A stretch of 64,000 nt of DNA from Agaricus subrufescens (taxonomy: Eukaryota; Basidiomycota; Agaricomycetes; Agaricales; Agaricaceae), in NCBI GenBank assembly GCA_029945375.1, contig CM057060.1, forward strand, positions 1,674,001 to 1,738,000, in the 5' to 3' direction. Position numbers and translations under genes: made by a program. This document shows, in pieces, positions 1-13,052 of the stretch. How positions within the stretch are numbered: the stretch's first letter is position 1; every line of letters begins with the position of its first letter. The notes below the pieces were generated by a model. The model made no database searches, was not told the origin of the DNA, and saw nothing but the letters and a program-made list of their open reading frames with translations.

Positions 1-691
1 AAGCATAATTATGCACCTTTCTGAGCGTCCAATTGTAAATATGTAATTGCCAGTGGTTTGGAGACCTTGTATCGAACATTGATGTGCTTTCACTGGTTTG
101 TGTTCGCTTCCACCCGAACGCACCATACCTGTTCTCGGGTCATAAAGACGGAGGTACCCATCCGCTGAACCAGATATAAGGGCCGATGACGAGAACTGAA
201 GATGCGTTATGACTGAAGAGGTTGGCACGTTACGCACGACGCTTCCCGTCATCGAATTGAGAAATAGCATCTCAAGTCCCGCTGTCGACACCACCAAGGA
301 ATGAGACGAGTTGATTGAGTCGGAAAATGTAGTTAGAGATGTAGATGATCTGGTATATTGAGCAACAGCTCTATGGAAGGACGAATAACTACACGCACTG
401 ATGGAACCATTTATTCATGCCTCCCTTCGCCCATGATCCTATACCCTCACTTGCAGATCCGAGCGCTCGGACATAGTTATCACCTGCGGATATTTTGCCA
501 ACAGCAAAATTTCCGCCCACAGGAAAGAAAGGACCGCGGTAGCCACGCGAAGTGTAGATACCAGTTACAATACCATTGTTATTGCCTGCCCAGAGGATAT
601 CTGACACTGGGTCGAAGGAGAGTGCTGTGACAGAGGACGGGACCGGATGCCCTGTTGAGACAGGGTTTGTAGGTCGATATGACGTCGACAT
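1..691 (-). CDS. PAN2: PAN2, catalytic subunit of the PAN2-PAN3 deadenylase (5' part only)
   Basis: PAN2 is the nuclease subunit of the cytoplasmic PAN2-PAN3 complex, which trims mRNA poly(A) tails. Only the N-terminal WD40 region lies in the window; the gene runs off the left edge. The first exon starts at the ATG at 691 and contains FDPVSDILWAGNNNG, GGNFAVGKISAGDNYVRA and SWAKGGMNKW, which are the opening blades of the PAN2 propeller. After an intron beginning near 395 the frame resumes with LEMLFLNSMTGSV and SGSADGYLRLYDPRTGMVR, again as expected. The ubiquitin-hydrolase-like domain and the exonuclease domain are outside the window, so activity cannot be judged. It lies tandem with and downstream of SOG2, with a gap of about 270 bp that must hold the SOG2 3' end and the PAN2 promoter. 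Confidence 0.9.
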
Positions 692-963
692 CTACTCGAG
701 CGTTGACAATGACTACAACGACACTCTGAATCGTCAGTATTCGTAGTTATTGCAATTTCAGAGCCTTGAGCGTCGAATTGACACACTTGTTTGGACGTGA
801 AGATTACATAACGAGGAATCGACTAGCGAAATTGATCTATATTGACACGAGGTCTACTACAGAGAACAATGTCGAAATAGTATACAACCCCTGTAGCGGC
901 GAGAACAACGTCTCCTGAGTCGTCTAAACAGCAGCTCAAATCAAGGTTTAAAACTGTAAAAGA

Positions 964-3900
964 TTAGATGGGTATCGCAGAATGAGGACCATCGTTCAAT
1001 GCTGGATGAGGCACCTGTATCATGGACGAGCGAGCGCTCCTTGTGCGCGATAGATTGGATGTGAGCCTCCCATCTTGTTTGAGATTGAGAGGATTCACGA
1101 ACATCGGAGAAAATGACCTGGGAGTCGGAGAAGTGAAGGACGAAACATGCAGCAATATTGCAAATTCTTCCGTCATTCTTGTAAGCTGGTGAATGGAGGT
1201 ACGAAGGGCGGAAGGGACAGAATGCATGATACTATAGGCCTTGACGAGGCCTGAAATCTGAACCACAATCTAGAGGGCATTCGTTAGCAAGCCCGAACGT
1301 TTTATGAAAACCAAAATAAGTTACTCTGAGGAAAAGCTGTGCATCTTCCTGCAGTAGTTTCTTTTCTGACATCAAATCTCCGCCATGCATCTTCGATATA
1401 ATCTCGGAGAGTTTCGCAGTGGCCGTTCGTGCTTGTTCCAACACCGTAAGTACTTCTTGTTTATTCTGACCTGATTTGCTCAACAACGTATCTGCGGCCA
1501 TGTCCCAAACTTTTGGGGCCATCTCCACGGCATTCTGGATCGCATTCAGAGTATCAAAATCAATCTTTCGTTTCGAGTTTCCTTGTAAGTCTGTAAAAAA
1601 TTTTTTCGCTGTCGAGGAGGGGGAAGAAGAGGGCGAGCGACTTGGATCTGACTTCTGGGAATCGTGGCGGGTATGGGACCTCAAGCGTTCTTCCGATGAG
1701 TTCCAGAAAGACAACAGTGGTGGAGCCCTAAGCACCGATGATGCTGGGGCAGTTGTCTGGCGTTTCGGGGTCCGAAGTGTCGGGACATGGGGGGCAGGCC
1801 CAGATAGTACGCCCCCCATGAAAGTCGACGACATTTCGTTAGATGGTAGCTTTTTACCAATCTCGACGTCCTTGGAACTGAAGGAGCCCGCATGACGTCG
1901 TGTAGTGCGGTTCCGAGTAGAAATCCCGACACGTAGAGTATGTTGCGATGGCAGGTCAAATCCTAAAACATTTTCGGAAAGTTGCCCAGGGCTGTCTTTG
2001 GGGCGCATATAGGACTTAAGACTACTGCTGTGAAATTGCATAGATTTCCAAGCTCCAGCTATCTCAGCTGTGGCCGCATACATCTCGAGAAGCATCCATC
2101 GGGAGAAGCGATGATCATCTCCAGGATCCACTTGAAGTCGTAACACCAGAACATTGACAGCCTTCCCAAATGCGGTTGCACAGTCTCGACATTTCTCAAG
2201 GAGATTGCGACATGCATTCGGTGGAGGAAGGGAGCTCTGACTCATTGAGTCGAATCGTTCCAAAGCTTGAATGAATTGCATCATATCAAAATGGGCCGGG
2301 TCAAGAACCTTGCGGAGTACCACGGAAAACCTATCATCAATGACTAGTGCCGCATATTGCTCCAGAGATTGATAGACTTGGCACATTGCGAAAAGCAAAG
2401 ACCGTGCGGACTCGGCCAAATTTGCCAGGTGTTGGGGAAGTGGATTAGAGAAAGGAAATTTTGAGAGCCTACGGAAGTAAGAATTTCTTTCTGTCGCTAC
2501 CGACGCCCTTTTCTCATCGAGGGATATTGCAGATCCAACATCAGATGCATCTGAAAATGATGGCGTAACGAATTTAGGGGCAGTGATGGAAACGGATGAT
2601 GGTGGTGAACGATGAAGAGAGTCTTGTCGGGTAAAATCAAGTACGCTGTGGGAAAAAGACAGTGTCGGAACTGGATCAGATGTTGGGCCATGGGCATTGC
2701 GCAGGTCTGGAAGGCTTTTTTTACCCAAAAGGGCGGGGGCTAGAGAATGTCGTACTCCCTCTGCATATGATGCCGTCCGTGAATGGATGGGTGGAGGTTC
2801 GAAAGCTTGCATCTGGTCGAAAGATGATGGTATCTCTAAGTCATAATCAGACCCTGGAGATATAGCGTCCTCGAAGGAATAGGGAGGTGATGGTTCGGGG
2901 GTAGTTGAACGCAGAATACCAAGATGAAGAGGCGGCGGTCTATTGGGAGTTAGAGCCTCGGGAGAGGAAGGAGGTGGAGATTCAGCGATCAGCGGCAGCG
3001 ACATGTTCGAGTCAGCCGAGTATGAGCGGCTGTGATGGTCAGCTTGATCGGTATATTCTTTGAATTGGAACGAGCCTTCTCTACGACTGTCATGAATATG
3101 AGAACCATTATCCGAATTGAGGACCTACATGCTCTTATCAATAGCGTCTCTATCATGATCGTGGTAAGCTAATTTGGAGGATTCCGCTTCTATCCAATTT
3201 TGAATGTTTCGTATCCACTCTTTCATGGAATTGACATCTTCCGTGTGTTGTGAATCCATGACAACTTGGGGCGGCCATTCTATTGGGTTTCGGTCAACTC
3301 GAAAGACCTCAAGGCTGTGAAATTGAGGTAGATAGGTAGGAAGGCGGGAAACTTTATTCCGCGAAAAGCAAAAAACCTAGCAATGCGGATTGATCCTTGA
3401 ATCTTATTGAATTATTGGAGCAAAAATACGCGACGAACCCTAAGATTGACCAAGTATCCTGGTTCGTTGGGTAACCTCTTGATTTTGTTGTGGCTGATAT
3501 CGAGGGTATCGAGTGACTGAATTAAGGTCAGCTTGAAATATGTTAATACTGGGTAAGGGCAATTTTAAAAAGCGGTTGCGTACTACGCCAGGGAAAGTGG
3601 AAAAGTTGTTGTGCCTAAGATTCAGGTATCGCAAACGTGTCAAGAGTGCAAGTTCCGTTGGAAGAGTCGTAAGACGATTGTATCCTAAAGCTATACTGTT
3701 TGCTTTGAGTCTTCTAGTAAGTATCAATGCCACGCAAACTCACCGTTTCACTATACCCTTATTGTTGGTATCCACCTTCGTGGCCAACTCCTCAGCTGCG
3801 TCAACGCTGATGTCGGTGAGGTCAAGTTTCGAGAAGAATAGAGTCTCCCCATTGTCCGAAGAGTGGTTCAGAGCCTCTGCTATATGCTCATGGTTCAAGG

Positions 3901-3970
3901 AAGTAGAAGTAGATGGTTGCGACCAGTAAGGCGAGCGAAGGTACGAGGGATCATTAGCAAAAGTCGTCAT
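964..3970 (-). CDS. SOG2: SOG2-like leucine-rich repeat protein of the RAM signalling network
   Basis: Sog2 proteins support the NDR kinase Cbk1 in the RAM network, which controls polarity, septation and wall integrity. The start is the ATG at 3970. A short exon is spliced through a 30-nt GT..AG gap, unusually small and best verified, to leucine-rich repeats such as [50 protein letters not shown] and [18 protein letters not shown]. After the repeats comes a long exon (about 3004 to 1290) rich in Ser and Pro, with helical stretches such as [19 protein letters not shown] that match the conserved Sog2 region. A last exon ends at 964 ([14 protein letters not shown]). The domain order, LRR then Sog2 region, is diagnostic. 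It is transcribed toward PAN2 and follows the KDM8-like gene in the same direction. Confidence 0.88.
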
Positions 3971-4170
3971 GAGCAAATCGAAGATTCCAGTCGTTGGCGA
4001 GGGCCCGTTGATGAATAGATTGCTGAACGGTCAGTAGCGGATTTACTGCCACCACGCAACACCTGAGTTGAGGTGCCTGAGAGACTGCCCAAGCTAGTGG
4101 CTGTGTAAGTCACCACCATTGTTTTGCCACTACCGCGATATATACTAGTGGTTACTAACTGATGTTACTC

Positions 4171-5648
4171 TCAAAACCACATTGATATGGAGAAACAAGT
4201 AGATTCACTACGCATCCCATGCCACCAACCGGGTGGAAAAAACAATAAATCACCTGGACCCAACACTACACTCATCGCCTCTGGCACAACCTTCTCGTGG
4301 AAAACCGGAAAGTTACAAGCAGCGCTCCCGGCATCGAAGACGTCAATACGAGACGTATTGAGAGAATCATTGTTCCTTTCAGGTAATGTGGCCGGGGTAT
4401 CCTCAGGTGGTTTTAAGAGTGTAAAGGCTTCCATGTGCGGCTTTGTGCTGGGCGGACTCAACCAAACAGTCTTGTAACCAACAACTTGCACTGAGGTTAT
4501 GGTGCATTAATCAGGACATGTTTAGACACTCATGGAATCACTTCACCATAAAGGTTGTAATACGGGTCCTAAGGAGATACAAGTTCTAGGCCTGATGTAA
4601 AATTAAATAGGAGCGACTTACAAAATGTGCAGGTGTTGTTGCACCTTTGGGGCCCAACCACACGTTTAAAATAACATTGACGTCGTCCTGTAATGCCTCG
4701 TATTCCGGGAAGTCTTGAGATGCCAGAGCGCAATAAATGTAATCGGGGACCACAATGTCACTTCGTAGGGAGGGAAATTGTCGTAACAGATTATACTGAG
4801 CAAGATACAAGGTCTTTGCAGCCTCGCCAGAGTAGTCTCCAGTCGTGCTCTCCCCGATGACATCAAGAAAATCTCTCCAGCTCATTAGTGTCTGACTCCA
4901 GTCACTATCTCGGTAGTCACGGCCAACCTCAACCGGTACAATTCTGTCTTGACCAGACGCTGATAGCAAATAATCAACAGAGTTCCACCTGTGATTTTTC
5001 AATGCTGGCCAGTCACGGGCATAGTCCCTGATCACAAAAGGTGCATTGGAGTGAATCTGCTGGAATGAAAGAAAAGATGGTTCTGTATCAATGGTGGGAA
5101 CCTCGTGATGGGCGGTTGATAATGAATTGAAGGAAGGATGATGCCCCTGATGCAACAATTTTCGTGAGAGGACTCGGGGCGGGAGGAAAGTTTGTTGTAT
5201 CTTATTGATGCACGACAAGACCAGATCAAGCCGATTCTCGTCGCCCCCTCCAGCAATGATGATCGCCTCGTCAAGAATACCGATTGATTGTGTTGCGTGG
5301 GTCTTGTCCAACACACAGAGGGCATGTAGGATGCATGCGTCTGCGTACAAAATCTGCCACGCCCTCAGAGTAGCCGATGATGCAAGACGCATCTTCTCGT
5401 GAGCGATGTCTGATAATGCCTGGAATTCATTCGCCAGATGTTTTCCAATGTGGTGTTCACTGGTTAGTATGCCATCAACGTGCGCCACAAGGTGCCCATA
5501 AAAACCTTCAGATAGTTGTATCAAGTCTATGGGGGGCGGCCATTGAGTAGGAAAGAAAAAGGCACGACTTTTGATGTTCACCGTCGGAGGGCAGGGTTGA
5601 GCGGATTTGTTGCAAGTGGGCGTGCAGCAAGTCACGGACGGACTCCAT
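4171..5648 (-). CDS. KDM8/JMJD5-like JmjC (cupin) Fe(II)/2-oxoglutarate oxygenase
   Basis: This is a JmjC protein of the KDM8/JMJD5 type, a nuclear or cytosolic 2-oxoglutarate hydroxylase or protease acting on histones or ribosome-linked targets; the substrate here is unknown. The start at 5648 (MESVRDLLHAHLQQ) was chosen because a 51-nt GT..AG intron then joins it in frame to LIQLSEGFYGHLVAHVDG. An N-terminal helical region (residues about 1-160) precedes the cupin. Typical family blocks are visible: NAPFVIRDYARDWPALKNH, VPVEVGRDYRDSDWSQTLMS and DVNVILNVWLGPKGATTP. Splicing after PAH restores the iron-binding H-x-D (AHFDPYYN), and the second histidine lies in FFPPGWWHGM near the C terminus. 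All three metal ligands are therefore present. It is divergent from MOT1 with a 241-bp spacer. Confidence 0.85.
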
Positions 5649-5889
5649 AGAGTAGAAGTTTGTGTTGGTGCCTCAATAATAGGGAAACAGGGTGTACTGA
5701 GGCAGATCAAAGTCCATGGCTAAACTTGGAAGACAGTGTGACCGTCACGGGCCGCAGTCACAGTTCGGGAGGACAGATTTAAAGGCGAAGCTCCTGGGCC
5801 CAAGTGATCCCCCCGTAAATAGACCCAAACAGGCGTTTCTGCCGCCTCATCAGCTCGGATCGGCACCGGACCGGAGACCTCCGCGCAAT
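5649..5889. promoter_or_regulatory. Shared divergent spacer between the KDM8-like gene and MOT1
   Basis: These 241 bp separate the two start codons (5648 minus, 5890 plus) and must hold both promoters. I see no clear TATA box. The region contains GC-rich patches (CCGGACCGGAGACC just before the MOT1 ATG), which suggests a housekeeping-type bidirectional promoter. This is inferred from gene positions only. Confidence 0.5.
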
Positions 5890-8800
5890 ATGAGTTCGAG
5901 GTAGGCCGTGACTGAATGCGTCTGGCGTCGCGCTCACTGGCCAGTCAAACAGGTTGGACAGACTCCTTCTCCTGCTGGACACAGGTTCTTCCTCCTCTGT
6001 GAGGACCACAGCTGCCAAACAACTCGCGCAACTTGCTGTCAAAAGTGTCACCAGCGACATAACTCTTGTTGAAGAAGATGTCAAAACAGTTCGCCACCAA
6101 GTATCTCAGGTGGATGTTTCGTCATGGAACGATCTCATGTCCGTTGTAGCCCGGGTGCGTACTTTCGCTGAGAGTCCAATATTCATCTTGTCTTGATGCT
6201 TGCCACAAGATACTTCCTTTCCTCCACTCCAAATCCTTCGAGACTCGCTCGGCGGCCTCGGTCGCCATTTCGCAAATATGTTCCCTGGCCCCGTTATGGA
6301 CACCCTTCAATAACATATCCAAAAACATGGAAACAGATCCGGCTGTAGACCTTCCAGTTCCTGATTTTCCTGCATTTTCGGTTCGAGACCTCATTTCTCA
6401 GGGCAAGCTTCTACTGGCCTCATCAGGAAAAGAATTCATCAAGCCAGTTGGTATACTCGCCACAACTGCCGAGGTGAAAAAGGCACGCAAAGAGGCTATG
6501 GGCCGCCTTGGACTGGATTTTCTGGACGACGTCGCCGATGACTTGGAGCTTGACAAGGAACTCGCAGGCGACATGGAGGTTGATGTCTCTAAAGATGGGA
6601 CAACGCGCGCGAATTCTCCGATGGAGATCTGTTTCGAGACTGGGGGCGCGCAGAAAACAAGTTCACCTCCAACTCGCTCGCTCACTCCTGTCGACCCCTC
6701 CCCGACTACATCGTCCGCTCCTGATGTTGATCTAAGTGCACTTTCCGCCCGAGAACGGAACCGCATGAAAAGAAAACGTAAACAAGGCCCTGGTGCCTTT
6801 GTGCAAGCCCCACCGCCCCAGACGCCAGGGGCAAAGTTCAACGCAGCTCCCGCCGGTTCTTCCAACAAGTAACAATGTTTATTCTCTTCAGTGTTCACCA
6901 CGACTAATCGATTATATAGGGCCAGGCTTATTGCTTCTGATGAGAAAACTGCAACCCCAGTCACTCGTGCAAGTAGTCCAACTAATAATGAATCGGAGAA
7001 GGTTATCATCGATCCGACGAAAGGTGGCGCTGTATCACCCAAAGAATCAAAACAGTCGAAAGCTCTAGAAGTTGAACCTGGAAATTGGATTTGGGATGGA
7101 GTGGTCAAGGTGCTGGAAGTTGACCTGTTCAGCGCTACTTGGGAAGTACGTCATGGCGCGGCACTAGCGCTCAGGGAATTGCTGAAGGTGCAAGGGAAGT
7201 GTGGAGGGATGAGGGGTATGTGTGGAGATTGTATCATGTTGATTTTTGTGCTGACAGTTTGATAGATGATTTGTCTGATGAGGAAAACGAACGCGCGCAT
7301 GAAAAATGGTGCAATGATCTCGCTGCTAAATTTCTGTGTGTTTTTGTTCTTGATAGATTTGGAGATTTTGTTTCAGATCAGGTAAAGATATATCCAGGTT
7401 CTGATAGTTCATTCATTGACACTTATTCAATAGGTCGTTGCGCCAGTGAGAGAAACTGTTTCCCAAACGATGGCGTCCTTGATGCTGCACATGCCCCGCC
7501 GATCCCTATTACACGTCCATCAAATACTTCTCCAGATGATTCGCCAAGATTTTCCTGTCGTAATTGCAGGTAAATCTACGAGCAAAAGACATGTGTCGAG
7601 AAAGGCGACAAACGACAACGAACGCAACCATATCTGGGAGGTCAGGCATGCGGGATTACTCGGCATCAAATATGAAGTTGCTGTCCGAAGTGACATATTC
7701 GATAGTGCAGGGGATATCAAACAAGAAAACGGGGATCTGCCACCTAATCAGGAAGGCAAAGACGTATTGCGTGATGTTGTCGACGTCGCAATTCTTGGGT
7801 ACGCTGAAATTTTATGACTGGTTTCATGTTCTCTCATCCTTTTCTCCAGGCTCGGTGATCGAGACGACGACGTTCGATCTGTGGCGGCAACATGTCTTCT
7901 ACCTGTGGCACAGCACCTCGTCGACTATTTGCCTGAATCTTTAGAACGTATTCTAGTCGTATTATGGCATTGCCTCAGTGATATGAAAGACGATCTAAGT
8001 TCAAGCGTAGGTGCCGTTATGGATCTGCTAGGTATAAGCCTTGTATTAGCAAAACCAGAATACTGTACTGACCCACGTCCACAGGAAAGTTGGTTGCATA
8101 CGAAAGGGTTATTGATATTCTCGCTAGTGAAACAGTTTCGTACGCCCAGTCATTCTTTCAGTGATTGAATACTTGAACTCAAGTACGGCTAGCCTACCTC
8201 TCTCAACGCTTGCTCCTACCCTTTTCCCCTTCTTCCGGCATACAATTCCTAATGTTCGACTGGCCGTGGTGAAGACTTTGGCGTCCTTTATGGCTGTACC
8301 AAACTTACCGCGTGACTGGGTATCAGTATCATTCTTGCGTTTACTTTTTCAAAACTTCATATGTGAAGAACGCTCTGATATACGGGACGCAAGCCTTTCT
8401 GCTTGGAGAGATGCATTTTCATTGTTGTCTTCAATGCCAGACTTCTTACCTTCGCAAGTTTCCCAACAGTTGACGCTCGAATGGTATGCTGTAGCGATGA
8501 CTCCAATTGGATCTCCAATAGACACTTCGACATTTTTTCTCCCTTTCGTCGCAAATCATACCGACGGAATGCCTGAGCGTCATAATGTCGACAAGAATAT
8601 GCTCGCTCAAGACCTGTCATTAGTACCGATTGAAATCATCTTTCGGGCAAGGATGGCAGCAGCGACTGCGCTAGCCTATCAAATAATCTACTGGCCCAAA
8701 GAAGTGCGTGTATATCTACTCGTCTACTTACTACTCTAACAAGGTGTTACCAGATGATTGACGATTTCTTTCGACCAATCCTTCTGCACTACGTCGACTC

Positions 8801-11800
8801 TAGCAGCATGCTTCAAAAATTCCTTGGTGCCATCGTTTCTGAAGAATGGGCACGTGGCTACGAGCAGCTGGTCACAGCGGCCACACCTCTCTCTTCTGTT
8901 TCGACGCTTGCTAAAGAAATCAGTCAAAAAACTCTAGCATGGCTACAAGGGAACCCTCCTCCAGCATATCATGAAATGGTCTATGCGTTGAGTCGGATAC
9001 ATGCGGATTGTATCGCGCTTCTTCAGCTGTTCAATACGGAATGCAAATTGCCAATGTCCTCCATACCTTTTCTTGGAAATGAGATCGATATCACAGGTAC
9101 ACGTCAAGGTTGCTTTACGATTGAAACAGCGCAACAAACAGTGAATTCTCATTTTACGAGGCTCAAAGATAGCCTTGGAAGGACAAGAAAAAAGGAGCAA
9201 GCTCTCATCGGTGAGAAGCGAACGACAGTCGTAGCAAGTATTGAACGATACCTTGAAATCAAAACCCAAAACGATATCCGAGTTTCGGCAGTATTTGCAG
9301 CTGCATTCGTCAGTTTCAAGGATATGCCGGATAAAGTTAGCCCCGTGGTTAAGGGAATCATGAACGGGATCAAAGTAAGTGTTATAACTTACCACGCCGC
9401 GTTTTATTCACACTGTAATTTCCAGAGTGAGGAGAATATTGATTTACAACAGAGATCGGCCACTGCGGTCGCTTCTTTTATTGATTTCTGCTCACAACAC
9501 AACATAAAGCAACCGCCAGATAAAATTGTTAAGAACTTATGTACATTCCTCTGCCAAGACACAGAGAACACGCCTACTTTTGCTTTCAACAGGAAGCACT
9601 TGTCTGGCATAATGTCGTTCCAAAGCTCCAGTGCCCGTGACCAGAAAGATGGGCTCAAGCCTGCCGCTGGGGCAAGCACGGAAACTGCTGAGGACAAAAA
9701 GAAAGCCCGTCTCTCTCGCCGGGGTGCTGAATTTGCATTCAATCAACTTTCCTCGAAGTTTGGCCCGTCGTTGCTTGACGTCATTCCCAACATGTGGGGC
9801 TCCATGGCTGGTGGACTTTTAGGTGCCTTCCAAGGCGGTGAGTCTGGTCAAGCTACGTGTCACTACATTCCCTTACATTTTATTAGGTTCGGTTGAAGAA
9901 TCGGACACTCTCATAGAAAAGCAGTACGGCCAGGATGTTATTGATTCTCTCAGCGTTCTGGAAGCTGTCGCACCTTCATTTGACTCAGGTCTATGGCCAC
10001 GTCTAGCTGAAATACTGCCCATATTGGACCTGGCTCTTCGTAGCCGTTTTGCAATCATCAGACAAGCCACCGCACGGTGTTTTGCCACAATCTGTAGCGT
10101 GATGACATCCGATTCTATGCGTTATGTTGTGGAGAATATTGTTCCGCTCTTAAGTGATCCTTTGGTCCTAGCAAACCGTCAGGGTGCGATAGAGTTGATT
10201 TATCGTGAGTAGTTCCAGACATTGAAAGCAGTAGCCTCATCCAGACACTATAGACATTGTCCAGCAACTAGATATCAAGGCATTACCATACGTCATCTTT
10301 CTTGTCGTCCCCGTCCTTGGCCGTATGAGTGATTCCGACGACGACATAAGGTCAACCTCGACAAATACATTTGCCTCCCTCGTCAAAATGGTTCCACTAG
10401 AAGTGAGTAGCTGTTTTACGGCCCAAAAGCACAGGACTAATGGTTTTGTAGGCCGGTTTACCTGACCCGCCAAGTTTCCCGGATGATCTTCTCAAAAAGC
10501 GCGAAGTCGAAAGAGAGTTTTTGTCACAGCTTCTCGATGGTAGCAAGGTTGCGAAGTATGATATCCCAGTCCTTGTCAAAGCCGAGCTTCGCAAATACCA
10601 ACAGGAGGGAGTCAACTGGTTAGCTTTTCTAGCCAAGTACCAGCTCCATGGAATCCTGTGTGACGGTAAGTATTATCGGCTTTGTATGCTTATTTTACAC
10701 TGAGATTTTGATTAGACATGGGTCTTGGTAAAACTTTACAATCCATCTGTATCTTGGCCAGCAAGCACCACGAGCGGGCTCAACGTTACAGCGAGACAAA
10801 ATCTCCAGATGCTGTTCATCTTCCATCCCTGATCATTTGCCCCCCTACACTGACTGGTCACTGGTACTATGAAATTCTCAAATATGTGGAAAACTTGAAG
10901 CCCATATTATACACTGGTAATTCTCGCGAACGAACCAAACTCATTCCCAGACTTGATCAATTCGATGTGGTAATCACGTCCTACGAAGTGGTTCGAAATG
11001 ATATCGCGAACTTAGAGCACCTGAACTGGCTTTATTGTATCCTGGACGAGGGACATGTCATCAAAAACTCGAAAACAAAATTGACCAAAGCGGTTAAATG
11101 CGTTCGCGCTCAACATCGTCTCATACTTTCTGGAACGCCGATACAAAACAACGTGCTGGAGTTGTGGAGTCTCTTTGATTTTTTAATGCCTGGGTTCCTT
11201 GGGACAGAATCATCCTTCAATGAACGTTTTGGAAAACCTATTCTGGCTAATCGAGATGGCAAAGCGAAGAATGGCGAAGCTGGTAAGCTTAATGAAATTA
11301 TTTTTTTTCAGTTTTGAATCTGACCATCATACCCAGCGGCACTGGCTCTGGAAGCATTGCATAAACAGGTCCTACCATTCCTACTCCGACGCCTTAAGGA
11401 GGATGTCCTTAATGATTTACCTCCCAAAATCATCCAAGACTATTACTGCGAGCTCTCTGATTTGCAGAAACGCCTGTATGACGACTTTTCGGGTTCCAAA
11501 GCCGGTGCCTCCGCCGAAGACATGGTCCGTACCAGTAAAGAAGATACTGGCCAACAACATATATTCCAATCTCTTCAATACTTGCGAAAATTGTGCAATC
11601 ATCCTGCGCTGGTCCTCAAAAATGATCAGAATGCCATCAGTGAAGCGCTTCAAAAGGCGGGGCTTCAAAAATCGTCACTCAATGACATTCAACAAGCTCC
11701 CAAGTTACTTGCATTGAAGTAGGTCCAGCAACTCGCGATTTGAAATTATAAAGACACTAAACTGTTTTTTGTCAGGCAATTGCTAATAGATTGTGGAATT

Positions 11801-12588
11801 GGTGTCACGACCAACATGCGGAATGACTCTGCTGGAGGCGAATCTATCGATGCAGTCGGCGACTCCACAGGATCGTTCTCACAGCACCGTGTTTTGATCT
11901 TTTGTCAGATGAAACAGATGCTTGACATCATTGAAACGGACCTTTTCAAAGTGCATATGCAATCTGTGACATATATGCGTTTGGATGGTAGTACAGAAGC
12001 AAGCAAGAGGCATGCGATTGTCCAAACTTTCAATTCTGATCCTAGTATTGATTGTTTGTTGTTGACTACTCATGTTGGGGGGCTTGGGCTTACGCTGACG
12101 GGTGCTGATACTGTTATATTTGTTGAGCATGATTGGAATCCTATGAAGGATCTTCAGGCTATGGATCGCGCTCATCGTATTGGTCAAAAGAAGGTTGTTA
12201 ATGTTTATCGGTTGGTCACTAAGGGGACGTTGGAAGAAAAGATCATGGGGTACGTCTCTCTTCTTTTTCTTCTTTGAATGTCCTCATCAATTGTATTGAT
12301 GTGAAACGTGTTTTTTTCAGACTTCAACGCTTCAAACTGAACATTGCCAATTCTGTCGTTACACAACAAAACGCCGGTCTTTCGTCGATGGATACAGATC
12401 TCGTTTTAGATTTGTTTAGGCGTACGACGGAAGAAGATGATGCGGCAAGTGTAACTAAAAAATCGAAACAGGCTCCGTCGAAACCTGTTACGACGAAGAA
12501 TGTACTCCAAGGTTTGGAAGATTTACCGGCGGAAGAGGAGTATGAGAGTCTGGATTTGTCTTCGTTCATGGAGTCTTTGAATAAATGA
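5890..12588 (+). CDS. MOT1: MOT1/BTAF1, Swi2/Snf2-family ATPase that removes TBP from DNA
   Basis: MOT1 uses ATP to dislodge TATA-binding protein from promoters in the nucleus. The ATG at 5890 opens a very short exon (M-S-S-R); a 56-nt intron follows, and the second exon reads LDRLLLLLDTGSSSSVRTTA, the conserved MOT1 N terminus. HEAT-type helical exons run to about 10.2 kb, with an acidic and basic insert near 6500-6870. The ATPase follows: KYQQEGVNWLAFLAKYQLHG, the P-loop DMGLGKT after an intron at about 10665-10715, the DEGH box (LDEGHVIKNSKTKLTK) and LSGTPIQNN. The helicase C lobe has TTHVGGLGLTLTGAD and DRAHRIGQKKVVNVYRL. It ends at 12588 with LDLSSFMESLNK. All ATPase motifs appear intact. 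The gene has many introns, so exon boundaries are approximate. Total length is consistent with the roughly 1900-residue family. Confidence 0.93.
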
Positions 12589-13052
12589 TTATATTTCGTT
12601 TTTTTTTTTTTCTTCTTTTCTTCTTGCCAGGCCATCAGGACGTGCGTGGGCCTTTTGTCGTTGTTTTCTTTTCGTTCGTTTTTTTTTTTTTTTGTCACTT
12701 TTGTGATTTAATTTGGTATCCTACTTGGCGATGAATTGTATTTTTTTTTTTGTCAGGCAGTATTTATACTAATAGAGTCTGGTAATGTAGCCCATGTGTG
12801 GCGACATAGACAGTAAAAAAAGACCTTTGATCACACCCTTGATTGTAGAGTTTCTGATTGTGTGATCTTGCGCTTGCTGACTACGCATATATCGATGTAG
12901 AAGCTCATTTCAGCGAGAGACTCATACTAACACTGATAAGAACTACGCGAATCGTCTAAATCGAATTAAAAGGGGCATACAGTGCTTCCAAGTCTTAAAA
13001 GGTCATTTTCTTTTTTTTAAAAAAAAGAAAAGAGCACAAGTGCCTAGAAGGT
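12589..13052. other. Convergent intergenic region between MOT1 and VAC1
   Basis: This 464-bp gap lies between two stop codons and carries both 3' ends. It holds several long T tracts on the plus strand (near 12600, 12680 and 12740) and a perfect palindrome at 13006-13031. There is no gene-like reading frame; the short frame overlapping the MOT1 end on the minus strand is a shadow. Confidence 0.6.
13006..13031. repeat. Perfect 26-bp T/A palindrome
   Basis: The left arm (13006-13018) is four T, one C and eight T. The right arm (13019-13031) is its exact reverse complement with no loop. It sits 22 bp beyond the VAC1 stop and about 420 bp beyond the MOT1 stop. It could form a cruciform or help end transcription from both sides, but that is inference. 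Confidence 0.85.
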
